Shown here: positions 57,456-64,000 of the stretch, piece by piece | Position numbering within the stretch: the first letter of the stretch is position 1 | Layout of the letters: each line of letters starts with the position of its first letter | Origin: Methylocapsa acidiphila B2 | GTDB lineage: Bacteria; Pseudomonadota; Alphaproteobacteria; Rhizobiales; Beijerinckiaceae | NCBI RefSeq assembly: GCF_000427445.1 | Contig: NZ_KE386496.1 | Span: forward strand, 496,001 to 560,000 | Reading direction: 5' to 3' | Length of the DNA: 64,000 bases | The notes under the pieces: model-generated | What the model was told of the DNA's origin: nothing | What the model saw: the letters and a program-made list of their open reading frames with translations, nothing else | Databases searched by the model: none | Position numbers and translations under genes: made by a program

Positions 57456-58295
57456 ATGGCTACGTTCAGTACAGCAGACTTCCAGAAGTCTGATATAAAG
57501 ACAAGTTTTTCTGGTCCATATATACGTCTTTCCGCAGTGCTAATAAGACTTCATATCAGTCAAGATTTATGGGGTAAATTGATAAATGCTAAGTTAATAG
57601 GTGATCTTAAGTTTGAGCAAGATAGAACTGTTTGGTGTAAAGACGATGATGTCCGTGCGGTTGTCGCCTTGCTGAATGAATCGGAGAGGTTCCGTAATTC
57701 AAAAGGAATGACGTCCGATCTATATGCTGATATTCAGCGTGAAATTAAAGATCGTGATTTCATTTTAGATGCAAGCATGTCGGCAGATATTTTGCGTGAG
57801 ACGTCAGTTCCAGCACAATACTTAAATTCTTACTCTGATTTGCGGAGGCTTACTGTTCACAGGTATCCTATGCTGCTCACGTATCTCGGCATCGACGGTG
57901 CCTTGACGCCGGAATCTGAAGACCGCCTTCACCGGACTATGCTCAAGTTATTCGATCGCATTTACGAGATACAAGATTGTTTCGATCCGCAGCTTCTATG
58001 TCTTGGTTCGATCAATCGGTATCGCGAATCAATCGATGACGTGACCACTCTGCTTATTGAAGGTCTTAGGTCTGAGGTTCTTTACGGCTCGGACGTGACC
58101 CCTTGCCACAGGGTCAAGGCAATTCATGCCCTGTTGCAGGAGTTTGCCACCAAACTAGTTCAGATTACGAATGCTCTTATTGAGGAGCGGCGAGCAATCC
58201 TTGCGGGGGAGAAGCAAGCAGCTTCGCAACGTGCAGCAGCTGCCGTTGTTGGCACCGCTGCGACAGTTGGCTTGCTCGCCTTGTTCTCTAACTGA
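57456..58295 (+). CDS. AT-rich orphan protein of unknown function with C-terminal hydrophobic tail
   Basis: 279 residues from ATG 57456; a further nine codons are open upstream. Base composition and codon use (many AT-ending codons) differ sharply from clpB and gyrB. The protein is mostly helical and charged, without signal peptide. It ends in a charged helix (IEERRAILAGEKQAASQR) followed by AAAAVVGTAATVGLLALFSN, a likely tail anchor or membrane-inserting segment. I recognise no catalytic motif and no family. It sits alone between two clpB 3'-end copies, which points to acquisition. A defence or toxin-like role is possible but only by analogy with such islands. Confidence 0.8.
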   Translation: MATFSTADFQKSDIKTSFSGPYIRLSAVLIRLHISQDLWGKLINAKLIGDLKFEQDRTVWCKDDDVRAVVALLNESERFRNSKGMTSDLYADIQREIKDRDFILDASMSADILRETSVPAQYLNSYSDLRRLTVHRYPMLLTYLGIDGALTPESEDRLHRTMLKLFDRIYEIQDCFDPQLLCLGSINRYRESIDDVTTLLIEGLRSEVLYGSDVTPCHRVKAIHALLQEFATKLVQITNALIEERRAILAGEKQAASQRAAAAVVGTAATVGLLALFSN

Positions 58296-58317
58296 CTTAT
58301 CCCTCAACATGCAACCT

Positions 58318-58333
58318 TGACGCCACGGCGTCA
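58318..58333. repeat. Short inverted repeat after the orphan gene
   Basis: Arms TGACGCC and GGCGTCA separated by two bases, 22 bases after the orphan stop. There is no T-run, so it may be a recombination or protein-binding site, or weak termination structure. Confidence 0.4.
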
Positions 58334-58435
58334 CTACGTGAGCCTACGACCAACTGGATGGCTGGTTCTAGAGTAGTATGTCGAGATTGACGTGAAACGG
58401 GCCCAATCGCGGTCGTCGGAATCGCGACGGAAAGA

Positions 58436-58629
58436 TCTGGCTTGCCGACAAAGGCTATGATCCGGCCTATGGCGCGAGGCCTTTGAAGCGGGTCGTTCAG
58501 AAGAGCGTGCAGGACCCGCTAGCCAAGGCGATCCTGTCCCGTACGATAAGGGATGGCGAGACCGTCGTCATCGGTGCCGACGCGAGCGGTATTCTGATCG
58601 GCGACAAAGCCGCCGCGCGGGCGGCGTGA
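58436..58629 (+). pseudogene. Stranded clpB 3'-end fragment (direct repeat, copy B)
   Basis: Encodes [21 protein letters not shown] and the rest of a ClpB C-terminus up to an in-frame stop, with no start or upstream domain. Aligned to the end of the intact clpB (57076-57269), the first 130 bases differ mainly at silent positions, while the last dozen residues differ in protein sequence. The pattern indicates descent from a once-functional clpB of another lineage, or the original resident end displaced by an insertion. Confidence 0.9.
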
Positions 58630-58853
58630 GTTTGAACTGTCATCGCCTCGATCAGACGGAGTCCTGGTCGAGGCGGTTATCCCGCGATCGCCCTCGCGCT
58701 CGCGCAAAATGAGATCAGGCCGGCCGAGGTGGAGGAGACAGGTTACGGTCAGTAACGCAAAGCAAAACAGCGATCTCCGGCCGGGCTTGTGTTTGATTGG
58801 TCGGCCTGATAATTGCTTCTGCTTCATGTGGTTGCAACAGAGGAGACCGACAC

Positions 58854-59339
58854 ATGCAACTGGCTGAGGCTTATTCGAACAAAAGCGTTGACGAGATCAA
58901 GGCGGCGCTCGCGGGCGCGACCTTGAGGGTTTATTCCTGCCCACAGCCCGCCACGCCGGACAAGCCGATCATTCGTAATGATCTCCTTGCGGAATTCACG
59001 CTCGGTTCGCCGGCGGTAAATGGCGACGAGCCCGTGGCCGAAGCGGTGCCCGCCAAGAAAGTGGGCACGCCCCTGTTTTCGCGCGCGACGACGCCCGATG
59101 GCGCCACGATCGCTGATTTCAGCACCGGCCCCGGCGATTCCGACATCAAGCTCGCCGAAGTGTCTTGCTCCAAGGATGCGCCCGTCAAGCTTATTAAGCT
59201 TCAGGTCCGTCCTGAGGTTGCGAATGGCAAGCAGCCGGTCAGCCCGCGCGACAAGATGATCGAAGAGCAGAACATCACCCAGATTTCGCACGAGAAGACC
59301 TACGCCTGGAACGACGATTTCGCGTCGAGGAAGACAAAG
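58854..59339 (+). CDS. Hypothetical protein, unrecognised (phage-structural-like N-terminus)
   Basis: 161-162 residues from ATG 58854, with GGAG nine bases upstream; no signal peptide. The N-terminal EIKAALAGATLRVYSCPQPATP, then LLAEFTLGSPAV, resembles the opening of small beta-sandwich proteins found in phage and gene-transfer particles, but this is only a visual resemblance. A decayed copy of its first part appears at about 59440-59700. It lies in the accessory stretch between clpB and gyrB. Confidence 0.7.
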
Positions 59340-59439
59340 TAAAGGTCCAACCGCAAACTTTTCTGCTTGGCGGCGCGACAGGCCAAGCGTCGCGCCGCCG
59401 CTGACAGCCGCCGGACAATAGGGCTGGCTGATGAAATTC

Positions 59440-59700
59440 ATGTCGGAAATGTCGCGCGCCGAGGCGTCTGTCCGTGAGATCTAAACGGGCGCCTGCCCGA
59501 GGTTGAGGCTCTATTCCCACGGCAATTCGCGACGCCTGGAAAAGCCTGTTCTGCGTGGCTTCGTATTTTGGCGGAGCGGTTCTGGCTGCGGCGGATTGCG
59601 ATGGCCAGCCGATTATGAGCCATGTCGCGGGCGAGAGTTTGGGCGTTCTGCTGTTTGTCTGCGCGACAAATTGGGCTGAAACGTCTAGCGCCCGACACTG
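59440..59700 (+). pseudogene. Degenerate partial copy of the gene at 58854
   Basis: Around 59485-59560 the DNA follows the 5' part of the upstream gene: GAGATC, then a TTGAGG-x4-TATTCC block, CCAC, and ACGCC-GGA-AAGCC-x7-CGT in the same order and near-same spacing. Stop codons and frameshifts break the frame (EI-stop-TGACPRLRLYS against EIKAALAGATLRVYS). The alignment is by eye and needs a pairwise test. Confidence 0.45.
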
Positions 59701-59741
59701 AGGGCGGGAAATTCCGACGTGCTTGACGCGGCGAAAGTTGC

Positions 59742-59785
59742 AGCGAAAGCCCGACCGCGGTCCGCGCTCGGGCTTTCGCTTTTTT
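59742..59785 (+). terminator. Rho-independent terminator
   Basis: 13-bp stem AGCGAAAGCCCGA/TCGGGCTTTCGCT with a 13-base GC-rich loop, followed by TTTTT. It probably ends transcription from the 58854 gene, and may also serve the opposite gene at 59852. Confidence 0.87.
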
Positions 59786-59851
59786 AGTCTGGCTTCGGCG
59801 TGGGCGTCGTCCGCAGAGGCGGCAAGGCGTCCGCCATCGCTAGTTGCAACA

Positions 59852-60106
59852 TCATTCGATCGAGGAGATCTTGATCGGGGCGTTCAAATCGGCGTGAATT
59901 ACTTTGATGCCGGCCTTTTCCACATCCGCGACGGTCGGATACCAGGTCGATTCATGGTCGAGCCCGCCGTATTTATTCAAGACCATGACATATTTGGATT
60001 TTTTATCGATTTCGCAGCGCATGCCTTTGCCCGGTTGGTCGATCGGCCGGGTCTTGCCGTCCCAATCGATGAAATATCCTTCGGGCGCATCGGGTGCGTC
60101 GGTCAT
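59852..60106 (-). CDS. Small hypothetical protein
   Basis: 84 residues with an AAGGGA site upstream of ATG 60106. The protein is soluble, with a central MRCEIDKKSKYVMVLNKYGGLDHESTWYPTVADVEKAGIKVI. I recognise no family. It is transcribed toward the 58854 gene with a strong terminator between, and lies in the accessory region before gyrB. Confidence 0.6.
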   Translation of the reverse strand: MTDAPDAPEGYFIDWDGKTRPIDQPGKGMRCEIDKKSKYVMVLNKYGGLDHESTWYPTVADVEKAGIKVIHADLNAPIKISSIE

Positions 60107-62880
<2,774 letters not shown>

Positions 62881-63003
62881 GGCGCGTGCGTGACCGACAA
62901 CGCAGAAGTCTGACTATTTCGAGGGGGGGTAGTCTGACTCAGTTTGCATGGAAATCCAACTCGCTTACGCTGTAGGCGACACGTTCGCGTATGGCCGGCG
63001 TCG

Positions 63004-63852
63004 ATGAAAGCTCCTTTTCGCATTGCGACGGCCCAGAGCCGCATCACCCCGGATGTTCGCGAGAACGGGCGACAAGTCCGCGATCTGATGTCCGCCGCCA
63101 AGGCCGCGGGCAGTCGACTTGTCCATTTCTCGGAGGGGGCCCTGTCAGGATATGTCAAATCGCAAATTAATGATTGGACAGAAGTGGATTGGGGGGCGCT
63201 CCGCGAGGAATTGGATGCTGTCTCCAACCATGCGGCCCGCCTTGGTCTATGGACAGTTCTAGGCAGCAATCACCGGCTCGCGCCGCCCGATCGTCCCCAT
63301 AACAGCCTTTATGTCATATCGGATGAGGGGGCTCTGGTTGGACGATACGATAAACGTCTTTGTTCGCATGCCGAGCTGAGCGACTGGTATACGCCCGGAG
63401 TCGAAGCTTTCGTCTTCGATGTCGACGGAGTTCGCTTCGGTGCCGCGCTTTGTATCGAAGTGCAATTCCCGGAATTATTCATCGATTATGGGAGACGCAA
63501 TGTGGATTGCATGTTGTTCTCCGCCTATTCCAATGATCCGATCTTCGGGCTTTTAGCGCGGGCCCACGCCGCGACCAACAACTTTTGGCTGAGCGTCTCT
63601 ATTCCTGCGTTATCGGACAATCGTCTGTCCGCCGGCTTAATCGGACCTGACGGCTATTTGCTCGCGCAAGCCGAAACAAATGGCGTGGAACTCTTGGTTC
63701 ATGGAGAGATCGACAAGGAAAGCCCACAGTTCGACATTGCGATCAACAAGGCGCGGCCCTGGCGCGCCGCTGTGAGATATGGCGCGATATATGCGCCACG
63801 CCGCGTGACGGACGGACGGATCGACGATCGAACGTCATTCTTCACCGCTTGA
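63004..63852 (+). CDS. Carbon-nitrogen hydrolase (nitrilase superfamily)
   Basis: 282 residues from ATG 63004; the open frame goes 20 codons further. The catalytic triad is Glu44 in HFSEGALSGY, Lys117 in RYDKRLC and Cys150 in GAALCIEVQFPE. Members hydrolyse amides, carbamoyl groups or nitriles; the substrate here is unknown. It follows gyrB by 123 bases in the same direction but probably has its own promoter. It has lower GC than gyrB, so it may be a later arrival. Confidence 0.88.
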   Translation: MKAPFRIATAQSRITPDVRENGRQVRDLMSAAKAAGSRLVHFSEGALSGYVKSQINDWTEVDWGALREELDAVSNHAARLGLWTVLGSNHRLAPPDRPHNSLYVISDEGALVGRYDKRLCSHAELSDWYTPGVEAFVFDVDGVRFGAALCIEVQFPELFIDYGRRNVDCMLFSAYSNDPIFGLLARAHAATNNFWLSVSIPALSDNRLSAGLIGPDGYLLAQAETNGVELLVHGEIDKESPQFDIAINKARPWRAAVRYGAIYAPRRVTDGRIDDRTSFFTA

Positions 63853-64000
63853 CCGACCAAAGCGACGAGTGGAAAGCAGCGCCAATTCATGGTGCGGAAG
63901 GCTTGATGCGCTCGTCCTGATAAGCCATTGGAGGGCGTTTTAAGTTGCGAGGCTGCGAACAGACCGGCTGTCCGAATTCCGGCCGTTGTCAGCAACCTCC

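Larger units (their letters stand above)
59343..59851. other. Non-coding stretch holding a decayed gene copy and a terminator
   Basis: No intact gene. It contains the degraded copy described at 59440-59700 and a strong terminator at 59742-59785. Confidence 0.5.

Noticed and set aside
58436-58629. A separate functional gene for a ClpB-like C-terminus
   Set aside because: No start codon or upstream domain; it only makes sense as a displaced gene end.
63699-63995. 98-codon minus-strand frame at the right edge
   Set aside because: Mostly antisense to the nitrilase-family gene, with no support of its own.

Overview
This is a GC-rich chromosomal segment of an alphaproteobacterium, most likely Hyphomicrobiales (Rhizobiales) in or near the Beijerinckiaceae/Methylocystaceae. 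The assignment is by inference from gene content: a Rhizobiales-type porin, four Omp25-like barrels, DUF4167 and DUF2794 proteins, a GCG_CRPN peptide, the rpsF-rpsR-DUF2232-rplI order, and prmC-DUF4167-clpB. No methylotrophy gene is certain, although the SRPBCC plus YVTN-propeller pair is a type often seen near PQQ-dependent dehydrogenases.

Layout. 1-6.3 kb: truncated pepN, the SRPBCC/YVTN exported pair, a PEBP protein, an acetyltransferase and a large PLP decarboxylase. 6.3-8 kb: an AT-richer pocket with an orphan gene and a HepT/MntA toxin-antitoxin pair. 8-13 kb: ALDH7-type dehydrogenase divergent from a Rieske-FAD reductase, small exported or unknown proteins, MgtC. 13-17.4 kb (minus): DMT transporter, acetyltransferase, folA, hflK, hflC. 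17.7-21.7 kb: pirin, wrbA, a DUF2235 hydrolase, thyA. 22.2-28.8 kb: tRNA-Ser(GCT), major porin, the ribosomal cluster rpsF-rpsR-DUF2232-rplI, YkgJ protein, an Omp25-like barrel. 29.2-36.2 kb: fatty-acid synthesis and cell wall (fabD-fabG-acpP-fabF-mltG) facing rimO. 36.3-39.5 kb: three tandem Omp25-like paralogues. 40-48 kb: tRNA-Ser(TGA), L,D-transpeptidase, ThpR, and a tesA/ybbA/ybbP-type locus with two YeeE/YedE genes and a cupin between ABC ATPase and permease. 48-57.3 kb: BI-1 protein, DUF2794, htpG, prmC, DUF4167, clpB. 57.3-60.4 kb: accessory region. 60.4-63.9 kb: gyrB and a nitrilase-family amidohydrolase.

The most unusual segment lies just downstream of clpB. A compact AT-rich gene of unknown function (57456-58295) is bracketed by two copies of the last 194 bases of clpB, one forming the intact clpB end (57076-57269) and one a stranded remnant (58436-58629). 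The copies align without gaps at about 83% identity, and most differences in the first two thirds are synonymous. The remnant therefore appears to descend from a functional but diverged clpB. This suggests gene-end replacement by an incoming element or recombination with foreign DNA. The next gene, of unknown function, is followed by what looks like its own decayed copy, so the clpB-gyrB interval has probably taken up DNA repeatedly.
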